A stretch of DNA of 12,627 nt, from NCBI GenBank assembly GCA_028710055.1, contig JAQUSX010000007.1, forward strand, positions 1 through 12,627, read 5' to 3'. Positions within the stretch are counted from its first letter, which is position 1; the number at the start of each line of letters is the position of its first letter. A model generated the notes under the pieces. It had not been told where the DNA came from. It saw only the letters and a program-made list of their open reading frames with translations, and did not search any database. Origin of the DNA: Clostridia bacterium. GTDB lineage: Bacteria; Bacillota; Clostridia; Christensenellales; CAG-314. Below, piece after piece: positions 1 to 5,742 of the stretch. The position numbers were made by a program, and so were the translations under genes.

Positions 1-702
1 CGGTATATTAAAAAGAATCCCGTCTGGCATTTTTTCGCCTTTATTTTATACAGGTTCATAGCGACACCGCTGGTGAGTTTGTTCCAGTTAATCGTATATG
101 GTTTAAGTATAAAAAATACAAAAGTTTTGCGCGGATACAGGCGTAAAGGATATTTTCTCTACGGCAATCACACGCTTTCGGCGGGGGATGCTTTTACTCC
201 TAGCTTAGTCGCTTTCCCGAAAAAAGCGTATTTGATTGCAAACGCCGACGCTGTGTCTATACCCGTCGTTGGGACGATAGTCGAGATGCTTGGCGGTATG
301 CCGATACCCGTGGATTATCGAGCGTTGAAAAATTTTAACGATGCGGTAGACATAAGAGCAAAAAAGGGGGACGTCGTTACAATATACCCCGAGGCGCATA
401 TTTGGCCGTATTACACGAACATTCGACCTTATAAAGACGTGTCATTCAAATACCCCGCAAAAACGAATAAACCCGTGTTTTGCTTCACGTCGACTTTTCA
501 AAAAAGATTTTTGAGTAATCGCCCAAAAGTCACGGTGTACGTCGACGGTCCGTTTTTCCCTGACGAAAGCAAATCCGTAAAAGAAAATCAAAAATACTTG
601 CGGGACAAAGTATACGATACTATGGTTATGCGCAGTAATAATTCGACAGTAGAATACGTTTCTTATATTAAGATTACTGATGAAGCCGCTTTGGCGGAAT
701 AA
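1..702 (+). CDS. PlsC-like lysophospholipid acyltransferase family protein, 5'-truncated by the window edge
   Basis: The frame is open from base 1 and reads through a hydrophobic N-terminal stretch (about residues 9-33 of the visible part). The true start therefore probably lies just upstream of the window, and the GTG at 73 is more likely an internal valine. 233 residues are visible. The family transfers an acyl chain to a lysophospholipid or related acceptor at the inner membrane face. Support: the motif GNHTLSAGDAF at residues 55-65, in the position of the catalytic His/Asp motif I, and YPEAHIWPYY near residues 128-137, in the position of the acceptor-binding motif III. The His-Asp spacing is HX5D rather than the classical HX4D, which may be a subfamily trait or may mean a different acceptor. 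The exact substrate cannot be told. A strong terminator follows the stop, so this is the last gene of its unit. Confidence 0.75.
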   Translation, partial: RYIKKNPVWHFFAFILYRFIATPLVSLFQLIVYGLSIKNTKVLRGYRRKGYFLYGNHTLSAGDAFTPSLVAFPKKAYLIANADAVSIPVVGTIVEMLGGMPIPVDYRALKNFNDAVDIRAKKGDVVTIYPEAHIWPYYTNIRPYKDVSFKYPAKTNKPVFCFTSTFQKRFLSNRPKVTVYVDGPFFPDESKSVKENQKYLRDKVYDTMVMRSNNSTVEYVSYIKITDEAALAE

Positions 703-712
703 AATATTTTAG

Positions 713-749
713 AAGAAAACTCCGTTATTTAATAACGGAGTTTTCTTTA
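713..749 (+). terminator. Strong intrinsic terminator after the acyltransferase gene
   Basis: A perfect 17-bp inverted repeat (arms 713-729 and 731-747) has the core ACTCCGTTATT / AATAACGGAGT and a very tight loop. The right arm ends in a T-rich run and the left arm starts A-rich, so it could work in both directions. It lies 11 bases past the stop codon. Confidence 0.9.
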
Positions 750-938
750 TGTCATTTTTGAAACGATTGATTTTTTTAAAAAATTATACTTTAACCTTTT
801 AAAATTGTTAAATAAAATTTTATATTTGATTTTAATTTTCGTCCGCTTATTTAAGTAGGCATTTTTAATTTAAACTTTCTTTTGTTTAAGGTTTACAGTA
901 TCTTATTTTATTATACAAATAACTTTTAAGTATCGATA

Positions 939-967
939 TTGACGGGTTATCGAAATTTTGATAGAAT
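939..967 (+). promoter_or_regulatory. Sigma-A-like promoter of the YitT-family gene
   Basis: TTGACG (939-944) and TAGAAT (962-967) are separated by 17 bp. The predicted start near 974 gives a leader of about 17 bases that just holds the ribosome binding site AAGGGAG (978-984). An inverted repeat, TCGATA (933-938) and TATCGA (948-953), brackets the -35 box and could be an operator. The rest of 703-991 holds only the terminator and AT-rich sequence without an ORF. Confidence 0.75.
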
Positions 968-991
968 CTAAACTGTAAAGGGAGAAAATAT

Positions 992-2035
992 ATGGCGAAA
1001 TTACAAACGACAAAAATCTATTGGTGGCAGATATTAACGCTTGTCTTTGCGGGCGTTATTAACGCTGTCGGCGTGATTTTGTTTTTGTATCCCGCGAACG
1101 TGTTGGACGGCGGTATTTCGGGCTTGTCAATACTCTTGGCAAAACTTACGAACGTAAATATTGCCGTTTTTATTTTTGGAATCAATATACCGTTTTTCTT
1201 ATTAGGCTGGAAAAAACTCGGGTGGAAGTTCGTGCTTTGCTCCGTTACCGCCATAGCTTTTTACGCTATTTTTTCTTTTGTTTTTCAATACGTTTTGAAG
1301 CTTGATGAAAAAATGTTCGCTCTTTTGGGTAACGACATTTTTCTTTGCGCCGTATTCGGCGGTATCGTTTCGGGTATAGGTTCGGGCTTGACGATAAAAA
1401 TGAACGGAGCTATAGACGGCGTAGAAGTTTTGGCTGTTTTATTTGCAAAAAAACTATCCTTATCCGTGGGCATTTTCGTTATGGCTTATAACGTTATTTT
1501 GTTTGGCGCGGCTTGCTTCTTGCTTGGAGATTTCGTCATAGGCTTATATTCTATCGTGTCGTACGCCGTCGGATTAAAAGCCGTAGATTTTATCGTTGAA
1601 GGTTTCGACAAAGCTAAAGGCTGCATAATAATCACGGACAAAGAAAAACAAATCGCGAAAGAAATAAGTTCGCGCATAGGCAGAAGCGTTACGCTTTTGG
1701 AATCCAAAGGCTATTACTCAAACAAACAAAAAACGATGATGTACTGCGTGGTAAACCGCTTTGAAATAGCAAGACTGAAAACGATAGTTGAGAGCATTGA
1801 CAGCGGAGCTTTCGTCACTATAAACGAAATCAGCGAAATTATCGGCACCAGGGCAAAATATATTACTGTCGAAACTAAAAAAACGGTTAAGCGTTCAAAA
1901 ACTGCGTCCGCCCGCAAAAAAACAAGCTCTTCCGCGACCGCTAAAAACCCGCCCAATATAATCGAAATTCTGCCGTTGAACGAACCTAATGAACTTAGTG
2001 TAAAACCTTCTGATAATAATGAAAATATAGACTGA
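992..2035 (+). CDS. YitT-family membrane protein (DUF161 + DUF2179) with a long C-terminal tail
   Basis: A polytopic membrane protein of 347 residues. Hydrophobic segments lie at about 12-34, 43-72, 80-102, 115-134, 158-178 and 182-203, matching the YitT/DUF161 membrane domain. The motif FLYPANVLDGGISGLSILLA (31-50) is typical. A cytosolic DUF2179 domain follows at about 208-286 (KGCIIITDKEKQIAKEI, then a Tyr/Ser/Lys-rich loop and MMYCVVNRFEIARLK). The function of the family is not settled; a transport role has been suggested. Unusual here is a tail of about 61 residues (287-347) after DUF2179: first Lys/Arg/Ser/Thr-rich (295-318), then proline- and acid-rich. Family members usually end near residue 285-290. 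The ATG has a good ribosome binding site, AAGGGAG, seven bases upstream. No hairpin terminator follows, so read-through into the next gene is possible. Confidence 0.9.
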   Translation: MAKLQTTKIYWWQILTLVFAGVINAVGVILFLYPANVLDGGISGLSILLAKLTNVNIAVFIFGINIPFFLLGWKKLGWKFVLCSVTAIAFYAIFSFVFQYVLKLDEKMFALLGNDIFLCAVFGGIVSGIGSGLTIKMNGAIDGVEVLAVLFAKKLSLSVGIFVMAYNVILFGAACFLLGDFVIGLYSIVSYAVGLKAVDFIVEGFDKAKGCIIITDKEKQIAKEISSRIGRSVTLLESKGYYSNKQKTMMYCVVNRFEIARLKTIVESIDSGAFVTINEISEIIGTRAKYITVETKKTVKRSKTASARKKTSSSATAKNPPNIIEILPLNEPNELSVKPSDNNENID

Positions 2036-2111
2036 AAAAAATTCATAGTGAAATTAAAATGAAATATAAATGTTAGGAAGAAAAAATTTTTGTCGTCGAT
2101 ATATAAATCGA

Positions 2112-2140
2112 TTGACAAATTTTTTTTGTAAATTTAATAT
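2112..2140 (+). promoter_or_regulatory. Near-consensus promoter of the methyltransferase gene
   Basis: A perfect -35 TTGACA (2112-2117) and TAATAT (2135-2140) are 17 bp apart, giving a predicted leader of about 23 bases. The ribosome binding site AGGAGA (2159-2164) lies five bases before the ATG at 2170. A small inverted repeat, TCGAT (2096-2100) / ATCGA (2107-2111), abuts the -35 box. Confidence 0.8.
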
Positions 2141-2169
2141 TAAATTAATTACTAGTTTAGGAGACATTA

Positions 2170-2844
2170 ATGGAGCAATACGAAAGAGCCTTGGTTTTTT
2201 GGGATGAAAATTTTTCAAAAGCAGAGGCACAAGAAATTATTGATTGGAATTTAGGCAGCAAAATTTATCAGGAAATTTTAATCCATTTTTGCGCCGACAA
2301 AAAAATGATTTTGGACTTTGGTTGCGGCAACGGCTGGGCTTCACATTTTTTCGCCGCCAATAGTAACGCGAATATCGTTGGCATAGACCAGTCGATGAAC
2401 GCCGTTAAGATAGCCAAAGAAACGTCAAAATTAAATTGTTATGAAAACACAAAATTTTTAGTGGGTAACCAAACATATCTCAAAACGTTGCCTGACGACA
2501 GCTTTGACGCGGCTTTTTCCAATAACGTTTTTGACGTCATACCCACAGACCTTGCCGAAACTGTTTTTGAACAGTTTAAAAGAATTTTAAAACCGGACGC
2601 CGAATTACTTATAGTATTAAATTACGAGCTTACCGATAAACGCGCGGAAGAAATCAAGATGAAAAAGTTTGATAAAAACTGTTTTGAGCTTGACGGCAAT
2701 TTGAGAGCGGTGAACTATTCGGTGGAAGATTGGAAGAAAATTCTAGGCAAATATTTTGAAATAATAAAATATAAAGGTTTCAATTACGATTGGGACACGG
2801 CTAAGGCCGAACGCCGAATTTTCTTTTTAAAAAACAAAAAATAA
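2170..2844 (+). CDS. Class I SAM-dependent methyltransferase, substrate unknown
   Basis: The 224-residue protein has the Rossmann-like methyltransferase fold. Motif I (MILDFGCGNGWAS, residues 46-58) forms the SAM glycine loop. The acidic motif II (IVGIDQS, about 70-76) should hold the ribose hydroxyls. FDAAFSNNVFDVIP (about 114-127) matches motif IV, and the helix/strand F..FKRILKPDAELLIVL follows. This is the layout of Methyltransf_11/25-type small-molecule methyltransferases. The N-terminal WDENF...EIIDWN stretch resembles the substrate-capping helices of that group, but nothing identifies the acceptor. It has its own near-consensus promoter and a terminator, so it is probably transcribed alone. 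Confidence 0.85.
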   Translation: MEQYERALVFWDENFSKAEAQEIIDWNLGSKIYQEILIHFCADKKMILDFGCGNGWASHFFAANSNANIVGIDQSMNAVKIAKETSKLNCYENTKFLVGNQTYLKTLPDDSFDAAFSNNVFDVIPTDLAETVFEQFKRILKPDAELLIVLNYELTDKRAEEIKMKKFDKNCFELDGNLRAVNYSVEDWKKILGKYFEIIKYKGFNYDWDTAKAERRIFFLKNKK

Positions 2845-2853
2845 AATTAAAAG

Positions 2854-2883
2854 AAAACTTGCCGTTTTTGGCAAGTTTTTTTC
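2854..2883 (+). terminator. Intrinsic terminator after the methyltransferase gene
   Basis: Arms AAAACTTGCC (2854-2863) and GGCAAGTTTT (2870-2879) form a 10-bp stem with a six-base loop, followed by a T-run. Confidence 0.9.
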
Positions 2884-2990
2884 AAAAAGTAAATACATAT
2901 ATTAGTTACTCTTTAAAAATTTAAATACAAATGTTTTTTCGTAATTTATGCCGCTTGTTTAATCTAAAAAGAAAAAGCAAAAGGAAAAAA

Positions 2991-3536
2991 ATGGAAATAT
3001 TAGATTCAAAAAAATTTAAAACATCGCTTTGGAGCGGCGGAAAAACCGTTGAAATGTTTATTTTTCCGTCCGACGCTTCTTATCAAAAAGGCGATTTTCT
3101 TTTTAGATTAAGTTCCGCAACAATAGAGGATGAGAATACAGTTTTTACGGTTTTGCCGAACGTAAAAAGATTTTTAACGCCCATCGATAACACTCTGGTT
3201 TTGACGCATACAAAAGACGGACAAAGCCGAAAACTTACGCTGGATCCGTTGAAAGTGGACGTTTTTGACGGCGGTGAAGAAACGCTTTGCATAGGTAAGG
3301 GACAAGACGTAAATCTTATGATAAAAAACGGTTCGCAAGGCAAAATGATTACTTTTTCCGGCGGAAAAGTAATTTTTAGCGGAGACTTTCTTTTTATTTA
3401 CGCGTTGGAAGATATTACGGCGGGCAAAAGCGAAGAAACTTTAATAAAAAAAGGCGAAGTCGCTATATCGAACGAAAAAGGAAAATATTCTATTTCAGGC
3501 GACAGCGTATTGATATGCGTCGAATTGCCAAAATAA
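2991..3536 (+). CDS. HutD/Ves family protein
   Basis: A 181-residue bicupin-type protein of the HutD/Ves family (Ves is an E. coli cold-linked protein; HutD is often encoded with histidine utilisation). Signature blocks are present in order: WSGGKTVEMFIFP (14-26), DFLFRLSSATIEDE (35-48), FTVLPNVKRFLTPI (52-65), VFDGGEETLCIGKGQDVNLM (91-110). The frame is open back to an ATG at 2931, but the 20 extra residues are basic and unlike the family. AAGG at 2981-2984, seven bases before the ATG at 2991, supports the later start. The biochemical role is unclear; ligand binding is the usual inference. No hut genes lie nearby, so its context gives no pathway. No clear promoter was found in 2884-2990. Confidence 0.85.
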   Translation: MEILDSKKFKTSLWSGGKTVEMFIFPSDASYQKGDFLFRLSSATIEDENTVFTVLPNVKRFLTPIDNTLVLTHTKDGQSRKLTLDPLKVDVFDGGEETLCIGKGQDVNLMIKNGSQGKMITFSGGKVIFSGDFLFIYALEDITAGKSEETLIKKGEVAISNEKGKYSISGDSVLICVELPK

Positions 3537-3545
3537 AACAAACGT

Positions 3546-3572
3546 AAACGTCTTAATGAAAAGACGTTTTTT
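3546..3572 (+). terminator. Intrinsic terminator after the HutD/Ves gene
   Basis: AAACGTCTT (3546-3554) and AAGACGTTT (3561-3569) form a 9-bp stem with a six-base loop, ending in a run of T. Confidence 0.88.
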
Positions 3573-3670
3573 ATATTAAAAATTTTGATTTATTTTTTCT
3601 TAATTTATTTTAGAATTGGATTTTCTTTAGTTTTACCTTAAAAAGTAATAAAATAATAATAAAATTATCG

Positions 3671-3694
3671 GCGATATTTAGTTATCGCTTTTTT
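3671..3694 (+). terminator. Second terminator-like hairpin just upstream of the ogt promoter
   Basis: GCGATA (3671-3676), loop TTTAGT, TATCGC (3683-3688), then six T. The stem is short, but the T-run and position (10 bases before the ogt -35 box) fit a back-up terminator that insulates ogt. The left arm can also pair with TATCG just before it (3666-3670), so a DNA-level operator is an alternative. Confidence 0.5.
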
Positions 3695-3703
3695 AAAAGA
3701 ATA

Positions 3704-3732
3704 TTGACAATAAGCTATTCTGCCGTTACAAT
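3704..3732 (+). promoter_or_regulatory. Consensus-like promoter of ogt, placed for a leaderless transcript
   Basis: TTGACA (3704-3709) and TACAAT (3727-3732) with a 17-bp spacer. Only six bases separate the -10 box from the ATG at 3739, so the predicted first transcribed base is at or next to the A of the start codon. There is no ribosome binding site. Confidence 0.8.
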
Positions 3733-3738
3733 AAAAGC

Positions 3739-4221
3739 ATGGAACTCGTTACATTGATCGGCACTCCTTTGGGAATAATGAGCGTAGTAACAGACGGAGA
3801 GTTTGTTACGCAGATATATTACGGCGTCAAGGAAGAATCAAAAAAATCCTCGGAAACCGATACGGCAAAAACAGTAGCCGAGCAGTTTGAGCAATATTTT
3901 AACGGAGAGCGGGAATATTTTGATTTTCCGATAAAACTAAACGGTACTGAGTTTAGCAAGGCTGTTTGGGATGAAATACGCCGAGTTCCGTACGGCGAGA
4001 CCGCTACGTACCGTGATATTGCCGAGCGCATCGACAGACCGAAAGCGTGCCGAGCGGTAGGTAACGCGTGCAATAAAAATCCGATAATGCTGGTCATACC
4101 CTGTCACAGAATTTTAGGAAAAAGCAATACCAAAAATTACGTCGGCGGGTGCGGAAAAAAAGGGGATTTATTGACTTTGGAAGAGCGAAACAAAAATCGT
4201 TTTCCCAATAACGCAAAATAG
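3739..4221 (+). CDS. ogt: Methylated-DNA--protein-cysteine methyltransferase (O6-alkylguanine-DNA alkyltransferase)
   Basis: This suicide repair protein moves the alkyl group from O6-alkylguanine (and O4-alkylthymine) in DNA to its own cysteine. Its 160 residues match the Ogt/MGMT length. The active-site motif IPCHRILG (120-127) carries the acceptor Cys122. RAVGNACNKNPI (105-116) contains the arginine finger and Asn hinge, and VPYGETATYRDIA (83-95) is the helix-turn-helix part that reads DNA. NYVGGCGKKGDLLTLEE (133-149) is the C-terminal substrate loop, with a Cys where Gly is common. It lacks the Ada regulatory domain. It appears to be a single-gene unit with a hairpin overlapping its stop codon. 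The start seems leaderless, and the encoded ELVTLIGTPLG strand is the normal N-terminus of the family, which supports this ATG. Confidence 0.95.
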   Translation: MELVTLIGTPLGIMSVVTDGEFVTQIYYGVKEESKKSSETDTAKTVAEQFEQYFNGEREYFDFPIKLNGTEFSKAVWDEIRRVPYGETATYRDIAERIDRPKACRAVGNACNKNPIMLVIPCHRILGKSNTKNYVGGCGKKGDLLTLEERNKNRFPNNAK

Positions 4222-4246
4222 CTGATATATATTCAGCTAAATTTTT
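4219..4246 (+). terminator. Probable intrinsic terminator overlapping the ogt stop codon
   Basis: TAGCTGA (4219-4225; its TAG is the stop codon) pairs with TCAGCTA (4233-4239) across a seven-base AT loop, followed by AATTTTT. The stem is short, so strength is uncertain. Confidence 0.6.
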
Positions 4247-4346
4247 AATGAATTTATAGCAACTGGATTTTAAAAGTCATTAATATTTTACTTAAAAAAC
4301 CATATTAAATCGTAAATAAACAAAAAAGTAAAACAAGGGGTAGAAA

Positions 4347-4994
4347 ATGAAAGACATTCAAGCCGTGATTTTTGATCTTGACGGAACGCTGCTTTACACG
4401 CTGGACGACTTGACAGACAGTATTAACTATACAATGACAAAATACGGATACCCCGTTTATACCGTCCCGCAAATACAAGCCTTTGTCGGAAACGGTCTTG
4501 AAAAACTCACCGAGCGCGCGCTTGGTTGCCGTCCCGACAATTTCGACGAGATTTTTGAATTTTTCAAAGATTATTACGCGGCGCATTGCAACGAAAAAAC
4601 CAAACTCTATGACGGCGTGAAAGAAATGATAGAGTCGGTCAAAGATAAATATAAAATGGCGATTGTCACCAACAAAAACGTTACGGCGCTTGAAGCTTTG
4701 CGTAAAATCTACTTTGACGGACTTATCGAAGTCATTATTGGACAAAGCGCGGATTTAAACAAAAAACCCGCTCCCGACGGCGTATTTTTAGCCTTACAAA
4801 AACTGGGCGTAAAAAAAGAAAACGCGGTATATGTCGGCGATTCGGAAGTGGACGTTATGACCGCCAAAAACAGCGGACTGCCGATGATAGCTTGTTTGTG
4901 GGGATTTAGAAGTAAAGAAATATTGCTTAATTGCGGCGCGAAAATATTTGCCGAACAACCGTCCGATATTATAAAAATTTTAGAAAATGAATAA
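4347..4994 (+). CDS. HAD-superfamily hydrolase, phosphoglycolate phosphatase-like
   Basis: A 215-residue HAD phosphatase with all four motifs: I, IFDLDGTLL with nucleophile Asp10 and acid/base Asp12; II, AIVTNK with Thr108; III, Lys140 in NKKPAPDG; IV, VGDSEVDV with Asp165 and Asp169 for magnesium. The helical cap between residues 17 and 85 places it in the Gph/PGP subgroup, which removes 2-phosphoglycolate formed during DNA repair, though this subgroup also includes pyrophosphatases and other sugar-phosphate phosphatases. The ribosome binding site AAGGGG (4335-4340) is six bases before the ATG. The gene overlaps the next one by eight bases, so the two are translationally coupled. The ogt gene directly upstream would fit a repair-related phosphoglycolate role, but a hairpin separates them, so this link is only suggestive. 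Confidence 0.87.
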   Translation: MKDIQAVIFDLDGTLLYTLDDLTDSINYTMTKYGYPVYTVPQIQAFVGNGLEKLTERALGCRPDNFDEIFEFFKDYYAAHCNEKTKLYDGVKEMIESVKDKYKMAIVTNKNVTALEALRKIYFDGLIEVIIGQSADLNKKPAPDGVFLALQKLGVKKENAVYVGDSEVDVMTAKNSGLPMIACLWGFRSKEILLNCGAKIFAEQPSDIIKILENE

Positions 4995-5610
4995 GATACA
5001 ACTTTTTACATACGACATAAGTCTATACGACGGCGAATTTGATATGAGTTATTTTTCCGACTCATTAGCTGAACACATTAACCGATACAAACTGGCAAAA
5101 GACAAACTCCGTAGTTACTGTCTGTATCGCCTGTTAAGGAACGCATTAAAAAAAGAATTTTTGTCCGTCGAATTTCAGCCCAGCGGATGCCCTATTTTGC
5201 CCGACGAAGAGCATTTTATTTCGCTTTCGCACAGCGGCAATATCGTGGCGGTTGCCATTTCGCAAAAAAAATTAAGTATCGACCTTGAAGTCGTGTCTGA
5301 AAGAATTTTGCAGTTAAATTGCGAAAAATGGCTCACGAACGCCGAGCAATCGTTACACAAGTCGCTTCCGCCAAAAAAACAAATACGCTACTTGACAAAA
5401 GTTTGGACGGAAAAAGAATGTTATGTAAAATACGACGGACGCGGTATCAAGGCGATGTTCGGCAATGGAGCGATAGATTTTGCAAAACTGCCGATAAAAT
5501 TTAATTTTACTCCGAAATTCGTCACGGACGCTTACAGCAATAAATATTGCCTTACCGTTTGTACCGAAGACAACGTCAGAGTAGTGTCGAAGCGAATAAA
5601 GGAAATTTAA
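4987..5610 (+). CDS. 4'-phosphopantetheinyl transferase, Sfp type
   Basis: This enzyme transfers the phosphopantetheine arm of CoA to a serine of carrier proteins. The 207 residues include SLSHSGNIVAVAIS (79-92), LSIDLEVV (96-103) with magnesium ligands Asp99 and Glu101, and WTEKECYVKYDGRG (140-153) with Glu143 and Lys148, the Sfp hallmark. At 207 residues it is a little shorter than Sfp itself (about 224). The start lies inside the end of the HAD gene (ATGAATAA overlap) and has no ribosome binding site of its own, so translation probably depends on the upstream gene. No polyketide or peptide synthetase is in the window. Its target may be the fatty-acid carrier protein or a carrier encoded elsewhere. 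Confidence 0.9.
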   Translation: MNKIQLFTYDISLYDGEFDMSYFSDSLAEHINRYKLAKDKLRSYCLYRLLRNALKKEFLSVEFQPSGCPILPDEEHFISLSHSGNIVAVAISQKKLSIDLEVVSERILQLNCEKWLTNAEQSLHKSLPPKKQIRYLTKVWTEKECYVKYDGRGIKAMFGNGAIDFAKLPIKFNFTPKFVTDAYSNKYCLTVCTEDNVRVVSKRIKEI

Positions 5611-5652
5611 AAATTTCAAATAAAAAGTAAATATTTTACGAAAAAAATAATC

Positions 5653-5690
5653 AAAACGGCTAAGCATTAATCTTAGGCGTTTTTGTTTTG
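5653..5690 (+). terminator. Intrinsic terminator after the phosphopantetheinyl transferase gene
   Basis: Arms 5653-5664 (AAAACGGCTAAG) and 5672-5683 (CTTAGGCGTTTT) pair with one G-G mismatch across a seven-base loop, then a T-rich run. Confidence 0.75.
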
Positions 5691-5691
5691 A

Positions 5692-5736
5692 TTGCGTAGC
5701 ATAATGCCTTGTGATAAAATAAATAAGCGAGATAAT
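5692..5736 (+). promoter_or_regulatory. Promoter region of the EamA transporter gene; two alternative -10 boxes
   Basis: Option one: TTGCGT (5692-5697), 17-bp spacer, extended -10 TGATAAAAT (5712-5720), giving a leader of about 16 bases. Option two: TTGTGA (5709-5714), 16-bp spacer, GATAAT (5731-5736), which lies six bases from the ATG and would give a leaderless transcript. Neither leader holds a clear ribosome binding site. Confidence 0.5.
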
Positions 5737-5742
5737 TTTTTT

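Noticed and set aside
73..75. GTG as the start of the acyltransferase gene
   Set aside because: The same frame is open to base 1 and encodes a plausible membrane-proximal N-terminus. No ribosome binding site precedes the GTG. The gene is better read as cut by the window edge.
1714..2118. 134-codon minus-strand ORF opposite the end of the YitT-family gene
   Set aside because: It lies almost wholly antisense to a clear gene, has no recognisable domain and no visible ribosome binding site. It is a shadow of the coding strand.
2931..2990. In-frame upstream ATG extending the HutD/Ves protein by 20 residues
   Set aside because: The extra residues are strongly basic and unlike the family N-terminus. 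A ribosome binding site stands seven bases before the ATG at 2991, and none is convincing before 2931.
4305..4745. 146-codon minus-strand ORF opposite the HAD hydrolase
   Set aside because: Antisense to a gene with all four HAD motifs; its translation shows no recognisable motif.
4347..5610. The phosphopantetheinyl transferase as part of a biosynthetic gene cluster
   Set aside because: No polyketide synthase, peptide synthetase or carrier protein is in the window; its only operon partner is a general HAD phosphatase.
5692..5742. TTG start adding 17 residues to the EamA transporter
   Set aside because: The stretch follows directly after a terminator and contains the promoter boxes. Family N-termini match the ATG at 5743.
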